The notes beneath the pieces were generated by a model, which ran no database searches, was not told the DNA's origin, and saw only the letters and a list, made by a program, of their open reading frames with translations. This document shows positions 1 through 7,505 of a stretch of 64,000 nucleotides of DNA, piece by piece (positions within the stretch are counted from its first letter, which is position 1; every line of letters starts with the position of its first letter). A program made the position numbers and the translations under genes. The DNA comes from Lachnospiraceae bacterium GAM79 (GTDB taxonomy: Bacteria > Bacillota > Clostridia > Lachnospirales > Lachnospiraceae): positions 744,001 through 808,000 of the forward strand of contig AP018536.1 of the NCBI GenBank assembly GCA_003584705.1. The letters are read 5' to 3'.

Positions 1-26
1 AAATCTATGGAAAGAACCGCACTCCA

Positions 27-55
27 TTGACAAAATACGCAGGATTGTATAAAAT
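27..55 (+). promoter_or_regulatory. Predicted sigma-A promoter for ispE operon
   Basis: A TTGACA -35 box at 27-32 and a TAAAAT -10 box at 50-55 are separated by 17 bases, close to the vegetative consensus. It lies about 75 bases upstream of ispE and probably serves ispE and the regulator gene behind it. Confidence 0.7.
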
Positions 56-59
56 TGAG

Positions 60-72
60 TACAATTATTGTA
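60..72. promoter_or_regulatory. Candidate operator over the ispE-operon start site
   Basis: TACAAT-T-ATTGTA is a perfect 13-base palindrome beginning about 5 bases after the -10 box, where a repressor would block initiation. GntR/FCD regulators often bind short TTGTA-type palindromes, and such a regulator is the second gene of this operon. Autoregulation is an inference. A further 8-bp inverted repeat (77-84 with 102-109) lies in the leader. Confidence 0.35.
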
Positions 73-131
73 TACACGCTATTCAGAGGCATGTAGTTTT
101 GGAATAGCGCCCTAACGTATTGGAGACAAAA

Positions 132-992
132 ATGAACGAATATCGGATAAAAGCGTATGCCAAGATCAATCTGGGGCTGGATGTGGTCAGAAGACTGGAG
201 AATGGTTACCATGAAGTGAAGATGGTCATGCAGACTGTAGGAATCTATGATGTGCTGGACTTTGAGAGAACAGACGGTGGGATCGTGATAACCACAGATT
301 CCGGTGAACTGCCTACGGATGAGAATAATCTGATCTACAAAGCGGCAAAACTGATGATGGAGACTTATCCTATCAGTGGAGGCGTGAAGATCCATCTGGA
401 GAAGCATATTCCCATAGCAGCGGGCATGGCCGGCGGCAGTACGGATGCAGCAGCTACCTTAAAAGGAATGAACCGTCTGTTTGATCTTGGGTGCACACTG
501 AAGGATCTGATGGAACTGGGGGTGAAGATCGGTGCGGATGTTCCCTATTGCGTCATGGGCGGAACGGCGCTGGCTGAGGGAATCGGCGAGAAACTGACAC
601 CGCTTGCTCCGGCACCGGACTGCTATGTACTGGTGGCAAAGCCCGATATCAATGTTTCCACCAAATACGTGTACGAACATCTGGATGCTCAGGAGATCGT
701 GAAACATCCTGATATTGACGGTATGGTGGAAGCCATCGCTGAGGAAAGCTTACAGGGAATCCTGGACCGGATGGAAAATGTGCTGGAGACGGTAACCGTC
801 AGTGCATATCCTGTAATCCAGACGATCAAGGACCGTATGAAGGAACTGGGAGCCATCAACAGTCTGATGAGCGGAAGCGGTCCCACGGTATTCGGTATTT
901 TTGTAGAGAAGGACATGGCCCGCAGGGCATATGATAAATTAGAGGAGGAACAGCTGGCAAAGCAGATTTTCCTGACGGAATTTTGTGAGTAA
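132..992 (+). CDS. ispE: 4-diphosphocytidyl-2-C-methyl-D-erythritol kinase
   Basis: This cytoplasmic GHMP-family kinase phosphorylates CDP-methylerythritol in the non-mevalonate (MEP) isoprenoid pathway. The N-terminal AKINLGLDV motif, the glycine-rich ATP loop IPIAAGMAGGSTDAAA near residue 95, and the C-terminal MSGSGPTVFGIF motif are all present. The ATG at 132 follows GGAGA by five bases; an in-frame TTG at 120 has no ribosome site and is rejected. The 286-residue length is normal for IspE. It is followed after 15 bases by a GntR regulator, so the two are probably co-transcribed. Confidence 0.95.
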   Translation: MNEYRIKAYAKINLGLDVVRRLENGYHEVKMVMQTVGIYDVLDFERTDGGIVITTDSGELPTDENNLIYKAAKLMMETYPISGGVKIHLEKHIPIAAGMAGGSTDAAATLKGMNRLFDLGCTLKDLMELGVKIGADVPYCVMGGTALAEGIGEKLTPLAPAPDCYVLVAKPDINVSTKYVYEHLDAQEIVKHPDIDGMVEAIAEESLQGILDRMENVLETVTVSAYPVIQTIKDRMKELGAINSLMSGSGPTVFGIFVEKDMARRAYDKLEEEQLAKQIFLTEFCE

Positions 993-1007
993 TGCCAGAG
1001 TAGAGGT

Positions 1008-1694
1008 ATGCAGGATAATTTACAGGTGACAATGGATGAATTTCTGCCACTCAGAGATGTGGTGTTCAATACTTTGCGTCAGGCCATTCTGACGGGGGAA
1101 CTGAAGCCGGGAGAACGACTGATGGAAATCCATCTTGCCAACAAGCTGGGAGTCAGTCGTACGCCGATCCGGGAAGCCATCCGTAAGCTGGAACTGGAGG
1201 GACTGGTGACCATGATCCCCAGAAGAGGAGCAGAAGTGGCTCAGATCACGGAGAAGAGCATGAACGATGTGCTGGAGGTCCGCAGGGCCATGGATGCGCT
1301 CTGCGTGGAGCTGGCGTGTGACCGGATCACTCCGGAGGAATTACAGGATCTGAAAAAGGCCTGCGATACCTTTGAAGCGGCGGTGAAGACCGATGACATT
1401 AAACAGATCGCACAGGCGGATGTGGCATTGCATGACATCATTGTACAGGCCACGGGGAACCAGCGCCTGATCCAGCTGGTCAACAACCTGTCCGAGCAGA
1501 TGTACCGTTATCGTTTTGAGTATATCAAGGATTTCAGCCAGCATGAGCGCCTGGTGGAGGAACACAAGGTCATCTATGAGAGCATCGTGAAAAAGGATAA
1601 GGAAACGGCATCCAATATGGCCAAGGTGCATATAGATAATCAGAAAAAGGCGATCATCCGCCAGATCCGTCTGGAACGGGAGAAAAATAAATAG
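1008..1694 (+). CDS. GntR-family transcriptional regulator with FCD domain
   Basis: The 228-residue protein has a winged helix-turn-helix at about residues 12-75 (LANKLGVSRTPIREAIRKL is a textbook GntR recognition region) and an all-helical FCD ligand-binding domain at about 85-215. FCD regulators usually sense small carboxylic acids, and no ligand can be read from the sequence. Two starts are possible: ATG 1008, which has AGAGG almost touching it, and ATG 1032, which follows AGGTG. It sits in the ispE transcript and may act on the palindrome at 60-72. Confidence 0.9.
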   Translation: MQDNLQVTMDEFLPLRDVVFNTLRQAILTGELKPGERLMEIHLANKLGVSRTPIREAIRKLELEGLVTMIPRRGAEVAQITEKSMNDVLEVRRAMDALCVELACDRITPEELQDLKKACDTFEAAVKTDDIKQIAQADVALHDIIVQATGNQRLIQLVNNLSEQMYRYRFEYIKDFSQHERLVEEHKVIYESIVKKDKETASNMAKVHIDNQKKAIIRQIRLEREKNK

Positions 1695-1775
1695 ATTTCA
1701 AAAGTATAATCTGTCCGGAAAGCGGTAATGATTTCCATAGAACCGAAACGGTAATTTATGGAAAGAGGAATGCTG

Positions 1776-2105
1776 ATGGATAGATTATATGTTTGTTATG
1801 AAAAATATCGCAGGATGATTGCAGAAAAGAAAATATTACACCGGCTGGTGCAGGGAGTCCGGATACTGACTGTGGCACTGGCCTGTTACGGCTGGTGGGG
1901 CGTGATCTACCCGGAGCTTACGATGCTGCCGTCCACCTATGAGATCGTATACGAGGAGACGGAAGCCACGGAGGCAGAGACTGTACAGACCGGTCCGGAA
2001 GTGGTAGAATGGAATTCCGACAGCCAGATCTATTGGAAGATTCTGGAGGCGGATCCGGAGCAGATCCGGTTCAAGAGCAGACTGCTTACGATGTTAAAAA
2101 AATAA
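1776..2105 (+). CDS. Small single-pass membrane protein, unknown function
   Basis: The 109-residue product has a basic N-terminus, one hydrophobic helix at about residues 27-48 containing LTVALACYGWWGVIYPEL, and an acidic Glu/Thr-rich outer segment ending in a Lys-rich tail. I do not recognise the family. The ATG at 1776 is preferred because GAAAGAGGA lies six bases upstream; ATGs at 1758 and 1770 overlap or crowd that site. It lies 13 bases before murI and is probably co-expressed with it, which fits but does not prove an envelope role. Confidence 0.7.
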   Translation: MDRLYVCYEKYRRMIAEKKILHRLVQGVRILTVALACYGWWGVIYPELTMLPSTYEIVYEETEATEAETVQTGPEVVEWNSDSQIYWKILEADPEQIRFKSRLLTMLKK

Positions 2106-2118
2106 AAGGAGAAATCCC

Positions 2119-2961
2119 ATGTATCAGGAGAATGTTACTGCGCTGAAAAAGGATGCCCCCATCGGGGTATTCGATTCCGGTATCGGCGGACTGACCGTTG
2201 CCCGGGAGATCATGCGGCAGATTCCCAATGAGAAGATCATATATTTCGGAGATACGGCAAGAATGCCCTACGGCAGTAAGTCCAAGGAGACGGTGACTCG
2301 CTTTTCAAAGCAGATCGTGCGGTTTCTGGAGACTTTTCAGGTGAAGACTATTGTGGTGGCCTGTAATACGGCGAGTGCCTATGCACTGGATGAACTGGAA
2401 AAAGAGATCGATGTTCCGATCATCGGTGTAATCAAGCCGGGAGCCAGAACCGCGGCGGAGGTGACACGTAACGGCCGCATCGGCGTGATTGCCACCGAAG
2501 CTACCATCGGCAGCCAGATGTACAACAAATACATACAGGAACTGAATAAAGATGTTACGATCTACGGCAAGGCCTGCCCGCTGTTCGTACCTTTAGTGGA
2601 AGAAGGCCTGTGGGAAGATCCCGTGACCGATGAGATCGCAAAGCGTTATCTGTCAGAGTTGATTGATATTGACATCGATACCCTGATTCTGGGGTGTACC
2701 CATTATCCGCTGATCCGTTCCACAGTGGGACGTGTCATGGGAGATCAGGTGACGCTGGTGAATCCGGCATACGAGACAGCCAGAGAACTGAAGGGACTGT
2801 TACAGCATTATCATATTCTCAATGATGAGGAGCCGCATCTGGGAGAGAACAAGTACCAGTTCTATGTCAGCGATGGGGCGGAGAAGTTCAAGCACTTTGC
2901 CAATTCCATTATTAAATACGGAATCCTGTCGGCCAAGACCATTAAGATCGATGAGTATTAG
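2119..2961 (+). CDS. murI: Glutamate racemase
   Basis: It converts L-glutamate to the D-glutamate used in peptidoglycan precursors, in the cytoplasm and without a cofactor. The N-terminal GVFDSGIGGLTVAREI motif and both catalytic cysteines are visible, in VACNTASA and in LGCTHYPLI. Its 280 residues fit the family (about 260-290). GGAG precedes the ATG by a good distance. It is flanked by the small membrane protein upstream and DUF1934 14 bases downstream, suggesting one transcript. Confidence 0.95.
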   Translation: MYQENVTALKKDAPIGVFDSGIGGLTVAREIMRQIPNEKIIYFGDTARMPYGSKSKETVTRFSKQIVRFLETFQVKTIVVACNTASAYALDELEKEIDVPIIGVIKPGARTAAEVTRNGRIGVIATEATIGSQMYNKYIQELNKDVTIYGKACPLFVPLVEEGLWEDPVTDEIAKRYLSELIDIDIDTLILGCTHYPLIRSTVGRVMGDQVTLVNPAYETARELKGLLQHYHILNDEEPHLGENKYQFYVSDGAEKFKHFANSIIKYGILSAKTIKIDEY

Positions 2962-2975
2962 AGGATGAAGAGAAA

Positions 2976-3401
2976 ATGAATCGAGAGGTAGAACTTGTAC
3001 TGTCCGGTCTGCATGCTTCCGGACAGGAGCAGGAAAGCGAAGCGGTGGAGACCGTGCAGCCGGCACAATATTTTAAGAGAAACGACAGTCATTATCTGCT
3101 CTATGAGGAGAAAATGGATAAAGACCAAGCTCCCTGCAGGAGCCGGATCAAATTCCGGGATCATCTGTTGGAATTGACCAGACAGGGGACAGCTGAGATG
3201 CATATGATCTTCGAGGAAAATAAGAGACATATGATCCCGTATAACACACCCTACGGGCAATTGATGCTGGGGATCGAAACCGGCAGGGTACTGGTAGAGG
3301 AACAGGAGGATCAGATTCACGTGACGGTGGAATACACGCTGGATCATGAGGGAGAACCCCTGAGCGAAAGCTGCCTGAAGATCCATATTCGGGAAAAATA
3401 G
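2976..3401 (+). CDS. DUF1934 (YwiB-type) protein
   Basis: The 141-residue protein matches the DUF1934/YwiB pattern: a predicted small beta-barrel with alternating beta strands such as HMIFEENKRHMIPYNTPYG and VTVEYTLDHEGEPLSESCL. YwiB-type proteins are calycin-like and of unknown function, often found near cell-wall or translation genes in Firmicutes. It is the last gene of the murI transcript, followed by a strong hairpin terminator. Confidence 0.75.
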   Translation: MNREVELVLSGLHASGQEQESEAVETVQPAQYFKRNDSHYLLYEEKMDKDQAPCRSRIKFRDHLLELTRQGTAEMHMIFEENKRHMIPYNTPYGQLMLGIETGRVLVEEQEDQIHVTVEYTLDHEGEPLSESCLKIHIREK

Positions 3402-3417
3402 AAGAAAGATAAACATA

Positions 3418-3472
3418 AAAAATAGCAGATGCTCTTATGAATGCAAGCATTCAACGAACATCTGCTATTTTT
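3418..3472. terminator. Bidirectional terminator with nested hairpin
   Basis: AAAAATAGCAGATG (3418-3431) pairs perfectly with 3459-3472, giving A and T tracts on both sides that can stop transcription in both directions between the convergent genes. Inside the loop is a second hairpin, TGAATGcaagCATTCA, shared with a repeat at 44345-44434. A CTGAATAGTT end follows at 3501-3510. Confidence 0.8.
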
Positions 3473-3512
3473 ATGTGCGTCAGACGACACACAATGGGGT
3501 CTGAATAGTTAT

Positions 3513-3989
3513 TTACTTTACAGGCTTTGCTCCGGCCTTTTCCTGTGCCGTAGCTACAAGACGCTTGAAGAAGCCTTTTTTCTTCTCGGGAGCAGCTTCG
3601 GTCTTGCCGTGCAGTCCCTTGACATCCAGTACATAGATACCGCTGACAACGGCTTTTACTTCCTTTTTCACAGGAACACTGTCGAAGATCTTCTCGTCAC
3701 AGATCAGGGATACGATCTGAGGACCAACCTTTGCCTTGATGATGGGGAGTTTGGAACCGCGCATCATCTTCGGGGTCTGGTCAATGACCATCTGTGGAAG
3801 ACCGGCATCTTTTAGCTTCATGCGTTTCTTATCGATGATCAGCATGGATACGGTCTGTTTGTTGGCATCCAGCAGTTCCTGCTGTTCTGCCTGTTTCTTC
3901 TGTGCTTTCTTACCTAAGAAATATAATACTGCAATGATAATCGCAAGTACTATTACAATAACTAATAATGTGATTGCCACCGGACTCAT
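3513..3989 (-). CDS. Membrane-anchored protein, unknown function
   Basis: The 158-residue product starts with a strongly hydrophobic helix (residues 4-25, LLVIVIVLAIIIAVLYFLGK) followed by a Lys/Gln-rich cytoplasmic linker. Its C-terminal part has hydrophobic strands (SMLIIDKKRMKL, IKAKVGPQIVSLICDEKIF) and ends in a basic tail. I do not recognise a named family. A GGAGGG site precedes the ATG. It is convergent with the murI group; the IS1182 element lies in its upstream region, about 140 bases from its start. Confidence 0.65.
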   Translation of the reverse strand: MSPVAITLLVIVIVLAIIIAVLYFLGKKAQKKQAEQQELLDANKQTVSMLIIDKKRMKLKDAGLPQMVIDQTPKMMRGSKLPIIKAKVGPQIVSLICDEKIFDSVPVKKEVKAVVSGIYVLDVKGLHGKTEAAPEKKKGFFKRLVATAQEKAGAKPVK

Positions 3990-4109
3990 TTTACAGTCCC
4001 TCCTTCAGTTAATCGGAACAAATTCCTAAAAAACATTGTAACATAGATGTGATGAAATACGCAACCATACATTTATGATTTCTATCTTGTTTCCGGTTCT
4101 TGTAAGGAA

Positions 4110-4130
4110 GACTGTCACCATGTGGCAGTC
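4110..4130. repeat. Left copy of 21-bp direct repeat flanking the IS
   Basis: This 21-base sequence is itself an imperfect palindrome (GACTGtCAC-cat-GTGgCAGTC) and recurs identically at 5788-5808 on the other side of the IS. The likeliest reading is a duplicated hairpin target. Confidence 0.75.
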
Positions 4131-5787
4131 TCAGACTGTAGACAAAACGCTTTTGGTCAGCACTCCAGAAGCGTTTTTCTTGTTTTCGGTTCAAAAAGTG
4201 TGTACTTGATCAATAATAAACACTTTTGGGCTCCCCTTTTTCCCTTCCTGGCTATCATCTTTGCCAGTTTTTTCAGATTCATGCAGGCAAACGTAAGCCC
4301 GACTTTCATTTCCATCCGGGCTTTTCCTATCATCTGTGTATAGCGGAATCCGTGGTTTTCTTTTGCTGTTCCGAAGAGGCGCTCTACGGTCTCTTTCCGT
4401 TGCGCATACATTTCCTTCATCCCAATCGTATGCCGGATATCCTCACACTTTTCCATGTACGGCTCCCAGATATGCCGGGTCACTACCTTCACATGATCCC
4501 TGCTTTCTGTGCACTGCTTCAGATATGGACATCCTTCACAGATCATTCCGCAGCTCTTGTATTCCCGGTATCCGGAACGGTTCGTCGTATGATAAGCCAA
4601 CACCTGATCGTTCGGGCATACATAGCAGTCAAAATATTCATCATACACATACTCGGTTTTTTTGAAAAAACCATCTTTGGTCATGGGGCGTTTATACGGC
4701 AGAAGCGGTGTGATACCATCATCCAGAAGTAACTTTGCTATCGCTGGTGTTTTGTATCCTGCATCGGCTACCAGTGTCTGAATGCCAATGTCTTTTATCT
4801 TATCATACAGGGATTTAAATGTCCGGCTGTCATGCTGGTTGCCGGGATTTACACTATAACCCAGAATCCATCCGTTTTTGTCACAGGCTGTCTGCACGGA
4901 ATACGCAAAAACATTTTTATGTTCACCCTTTCGGAACCATCCGCTTTCCGGATCCGTTGTACTTTCCTTGACCGTTTTTTCTTCTTTTCCATCAGAGCTG
5001 CCACCACAGGAGGGGGGATCTTTGGGATCTTCCTTCTTTTCTTTCAGAGGCTTTTTCCCATGCGCTTCCCGGTCTTCGTTGATTTCCTTCTTTAACTGCT
5101 CTTCGAAGAACAGTGCTTCCTCATCTGCAATCCGTTTCCGCATCTTTTTGCTGTTTGCCCGTGCTTTTACATGGGTGGCATCCACGAAGACCTCGGAAGG
5201 ATCGATCAGTCTGTATTTATAGCATTCCTGCAGGATACGGGAAAAGATCTGTTCAAAAAGATCAGTATCCTTAAAGCGTCTGGTATAATTCTTTCCAAAC
5301 GTAGAGAAATGGGGAACCTTGTCCATCATTTCCAGACCGAGGAACCATCGGTATGCGACATTGACTTCGATTTCTTTTACTGTCTGGCGCATACTTCGGA
5401 TGCCGTACAGATACTGGATGAATGGAATTTTAATGAGCATGACCGGATCCATGCTGGGGCGGCCATTGTCTGCACTGTATTTATCGATCACAAGATCATA
5501 GATAAAACTCCAGTCGATTGCCTGGTCAATCAGGCGCAGCAGATGATCCTGCGGAACAAGGTCATCCATGCAGAACATCTGAATCTGCTCTCTTTTCTTA
5601 TCTGCATTCTGTGTCATCATAGGAAACACCGCCTTTATTTTGATACTTTCATTATACCAAAAAAGTAGTGAAAAGTCCCGTAAATACGGCATTTTCACTA
5701 CTTCTTATATGCTTGTAAGTACATAATTTTTGCAGTCATGACACAAGAAAAGCTCCCTCACAGGAAGGAGCTTTGTCTACAGTCTGA
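4131..5787. mobile_element. IS1182-family insertion sequence
   Basis: The 1657-bp element is bounded by perfect 16-bp terminal inverted repeats (TCAGACTGTAGACAAA at 4131-4146, its complement at 5772-5787) and encodes one transposase on the minus strand. Just inside each end is a hairpin (4145-4177 and about 5751-5774, AAAGCTCC paired with GGAGCTTT) able to stop read-through into the element. Flanking 21-bp direct repeats mark the target. Intact ends and an intact reading frame suggest recent arrival. Confidence 0.9.
4157..5620 (-). CDS. IS1182-family DDE transposase
   Basis: The 487-residue transposase carries the N-terminal DUF772 domain (DHLLRLIDQAIDWSFIYDLV, GRPSMDPVMLIKIPFIQYLYG) and a C-terminal DDE core. 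Visible core pieces are VFVDATHVKARANSKK, TLVADAGYKTPAIAK and the late glutamate region RKETVERLFGTAKENHGFRY. A Cys cluster (MICEGCPYLKQC) is typical of the family. The frame is open upstream to a GTG at 5698, but the ATG at 5620, aligned with family N-termini (MMTQNADKKREQ), is the likelier start. No frameshift or stop is seen, so it may be active. Confidence 0.92.
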   Translation of the reverse strand: MMTQNADKKREQIQMFCMDDLVPQDHLLRLIDQAIDWSFIYDLVIDKYSADNGRPSMDPVMLIKIPFIQYLYGIRSMRQTVKEIEVNVAYRWFLGLEMMDKVPHFSTFGKNYTRRFKDTDLFEQIFSRILQECYKYRLIDPSEVFVDATHVKARANSKKMRKRIADEEALFFEEQLKKEINEDREAHGKKPLKEKKEDPKDPPSCGGSSDGKEEKTVKESTTDPESGWFRKGEHKNVFAYSVQTACDKNGWILGYSVNPGNQHDSRTFKSLYDKIKDIGIQTLVADAGYKTPAIAKLLLDDGITPLLPYKRPMTKDGFFKKTEYVYDEYFDCYVCPNDQVLAYHTTNRSGYREYKSCGMICEGCPYLKQCTESRDHVKVVTRHIWEPYMEKCEDIRHTIGMKEMYAQRKETVERLFGTAKENHGFRYTQMIGKARMEMKVGLTFACMNLKKLAKMIARKGKRGAQKCLLLIKYTLFEPKTRKTLLEC

Positions 5788-5813
5788 GACTGTCACCATG
5801 TGGCAGTCTTTTT
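5788..5813 (+). terminator. Terminator-like hairpin, right copy of the IS target repeat
   Basis: The 21-bp palindrome (5788-5808) is followed directly by a run of T, giving a standard intrinsic terminator. The left copy at 4110 lost its T tract to the insertion. This suggests that the IS entered a terminator stem-loop. Confidence 0.65.
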
Positions 5814-5834
5814 GTAATATAAAAAATTATGAAA

Positions 5835-5879
5835 CACGTATGTCAACCGGTTGACATACGTGCGGTAAAATTATATAAT
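5835..5879 (+). promoter_or_regulatory. Promoter and perfect LacI-type operator O1
   Basis: Bases 5835-5862 form a perfect 28-bp palindrome centred on CCGG with core TGTCAACCGGTTGACA. Its right arm supplies the -35 box TTGACA (5851-5856), and TATAAT follows 17 bases later (5874-5879), a consensus promoter. A repressor on the palindrome would cover the -35 region. The LacI regulator encoded at 11563 in the same operon is the natural candidate. Confidence 0.85.
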
Positions 5880-5904
5880 GTGAAAAAAGAAGGAGGTGCG
5901 GAAA

Positions 5905-6654
5905 ATGAAAGTACTGGTAGTATCAGATGTACATGCGAACATAGCCGCATTGAACACCATTTTGGAAAAAGAGGCTGATTACGATATTCTGTGCTGCGCC
6001 GGGGATTATACAGACTATGGAATCTATCCGGCGGAAGTGATAGAACGGTTCCGCAATCTGAAAAACACGCATCTTGTGTATGGCAACCATGATCTTCACG
6101 TTATAAATACTTATGAAAGTAAGGAATGGAAAAATGTAGAAGATGGAAAATACAAGTGGGTTCACTATAATTGTGAACAGCTAAACAACCAGGGTATTAG
6201 GTGGCTGAAGCAGTTACCGGAAACCGCATATTTTGAGGCAGACGGATGGAAATACGGAATTGCCCATCAGTATGATAGTGGTTATGGGACGATAGAAAGC
6301 AGGTACGCGTTTGATAAATATTGGGCGGAGCATTACGGAACAGATAATACAGGGAACAGAAGACTGATTTTCGGGCATACACACAGACAATGTATTCATA
6401 TTTTAGGTGATGGAATGGAATGGCTGAACCCGGGAAGTGCCTCGTATCGAAGACCCGATGACCCGGATAAGACGGCACATTATGCGACGATTACAGACGG
6501 CGAGATCCGATTGAAACAAATTCCCTACGACAGAAAACCACAGTTTGAAAAGGCAAAGGAATTTATAAGTACCGATAAAATGATGAGAACAGAAATTCAG
6601 GATTTTATGTTCTTTTTTGGGGATGCAAAGACCTCAAGAGAACCGTTGGGATAA
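5905..6654 (+). CDS. Calcineurin-like metallophosphoesterase
   Basis: The 249-residue protein shows the metallophosphatase signature in order: SDVHANIAAL, GDYTDYG, YGNHD and FGHTH, with a further metal histidine in IAHQYDSG. These supply the two-metal site that hydrolyses phosphate mono- or diesters, as in the YfcE/MJ0936 group. GGAGG sits nine bases before the ATG at 5905; an in-frame GTG at 5896 overlaps the ribosome site. It is the first gene of the LacI-controlled operon. Substrate is unknown. Confidence 0.88.
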   Translation: MKVLVVSDVHANIAALNTILEKEADYDILCCAGDYTDYGIYPAEVIERFRNLKNTHLVYGNHDLHVINTYESKEWKNVEDGKYKWVHYNCEQLNNQGIRWLKQLPETAYFEADGWKYGIAHQYDSGYGTIESRYAFDKYWAEHYGTDNTGNRRLIFGHTHRQCIHILGDGMEWLNPGSASYRRPDDPDKTAHYATITDGEIRLKQIPYDRKPQFEKAKEFISTDKMMRTEIQDFMFFFGDAKTSREPLG

Positions 6655-6697
6655 GGAGTGAAATAACAATAACAGAGATAAAAAGGGATGGAAAGAG

Positions 6698-7393
6698 ATG
6701 AATTGTAGGAGATATCGCTTGGATCAGGTGGCAAATTTCAGAGATTTGGGAGGCTATGCGTGTGACGGAGGCGTAACTAGATATGGTGTGATTTTCCGGA
6801 GCACAGCTTTGAATAAGGCGACGGAAGAGGATATTGAAAAGATAGAGCACCTGGGAGTCAATACGGTCATTGACTTAAGATTTCCCAGTGAGACAAAAGA
6901 TCTTCCGGACAGATTGGGAAAGGGTATGGATTATATCAACTGTTCGCTTATGGGTACCACAAAGCTGGAACAGTTGGATATTGTAAACAGTAGTGTGGTG
7001 GAGACCAAAACGCTGCATCGCATGTATCGCCTGATGCTCCGCAACGGAGGAAAAGAGATCAGGAAAGCTCTGGAGGTAGTCGCTGATTCCGAGGGAGCGG
7101 TATTGTTCCATTGCGCAGCCGGCAAAGACCGTACCGGTATTCTGGCAATGTTGATTTTATCATCCGTGGGAGTGGATCGGGAAGATATTCTGGTGGATTA
7201 CCAATGTAGCAGTACCTATATTACAAAATTTACGACCGATATTTCCGGTTCCAATATCTACAACATGAAATGGATTCTGAACTGGATTGACCAGGAATGG
7301 GGTGGAGTTCCGGAATATCTGCGTCAAATTGGAGTACAAAGTGAAACTATACAAAAAATCAAATCCAAGTTTGTTGAAAATTTATATATGTAA
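6698..7393 (+). CDS. Tyrosine/serine protein phosphatase-like enzyme
   Basis: The 231-residue protein belongs to the Y_phosphatase3 group of Cys-based phosphatases. The catalytic P-loop HCAAGKDRTG (about residues 138-147) is intact, and the N-terminal NFRDLGGYAC and GVIFRSTAL motifs are typical. Some relatives act on phosphotyrosine and others on phosphoinositides or sugar phosphates. Its stop codon lies inside the next operator (7389-7403). As the second operon gene beside another phosphatase, it may act on a small phosphorylated metabolite rather than a protein; this is inference. Confidence 0.85.
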   Translation: MNCRRYRLDQVANFRDLGGYACDGGVTRYGVIFRSTALNKATEEDIEKIEHLGVNTVIDLRFPSETKDLPDRLGKGMDYINCSLMGTTKLEQLDIVNSSVVETKTLHRMYRLMLRNGGKEIRKALEVVADSEGAVLFHCAAGKDRTGILAMLILSSVGVDREDILVDYQCSSTYITKFTTDISGSNIYNMKWILNWIDQEWGGVPEYLRQIGVQSETIQKIKSKFVENLYM

Positions 7394-7426
7394 CCGGTTG
7401 ACACACGATAAAAATTAGTATATATT
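7389..7426 (+). promoter_or_regulatory. Promoter and operator O2 before the ABC transporter genes
   Basis: TGTAACCGGTTGACA (7389-7403) overlaps the TAA stop of the phosphatase gene. It contains a TTGACA -35 box (7398-7403) with TATATT 17 bases downstream (7421-7426). The left operator arm lacks one base relative to O1. This gives the transporter its own repressed promoter within the operon. Confidence 0.75.
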
Positions 7427-7441
7427 CTTAATTACAAAATA

Positions 7442-7456
7442 TGTAACCGGTTGACA
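7442..7456. promoter_or_regulatory. Operator O3 in the 5' leader of the transporter genes
   Basis: This is an exact second copy of the 15-base O2 sequence TGTAACCGGTTGACA. It starts about nine bases after the expected start point of the 7398-7426 promoter, where bound repressor could act as a roadblock or pair with O2. No good -10 box follows at the right distance, so it is probably operator only. Confidence 0.7.
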
Positions 7457-7505
7457 TACAATTACATATCTACAAAATGTATAGATTCAGAGAGGAGAAC
7501 AATAC

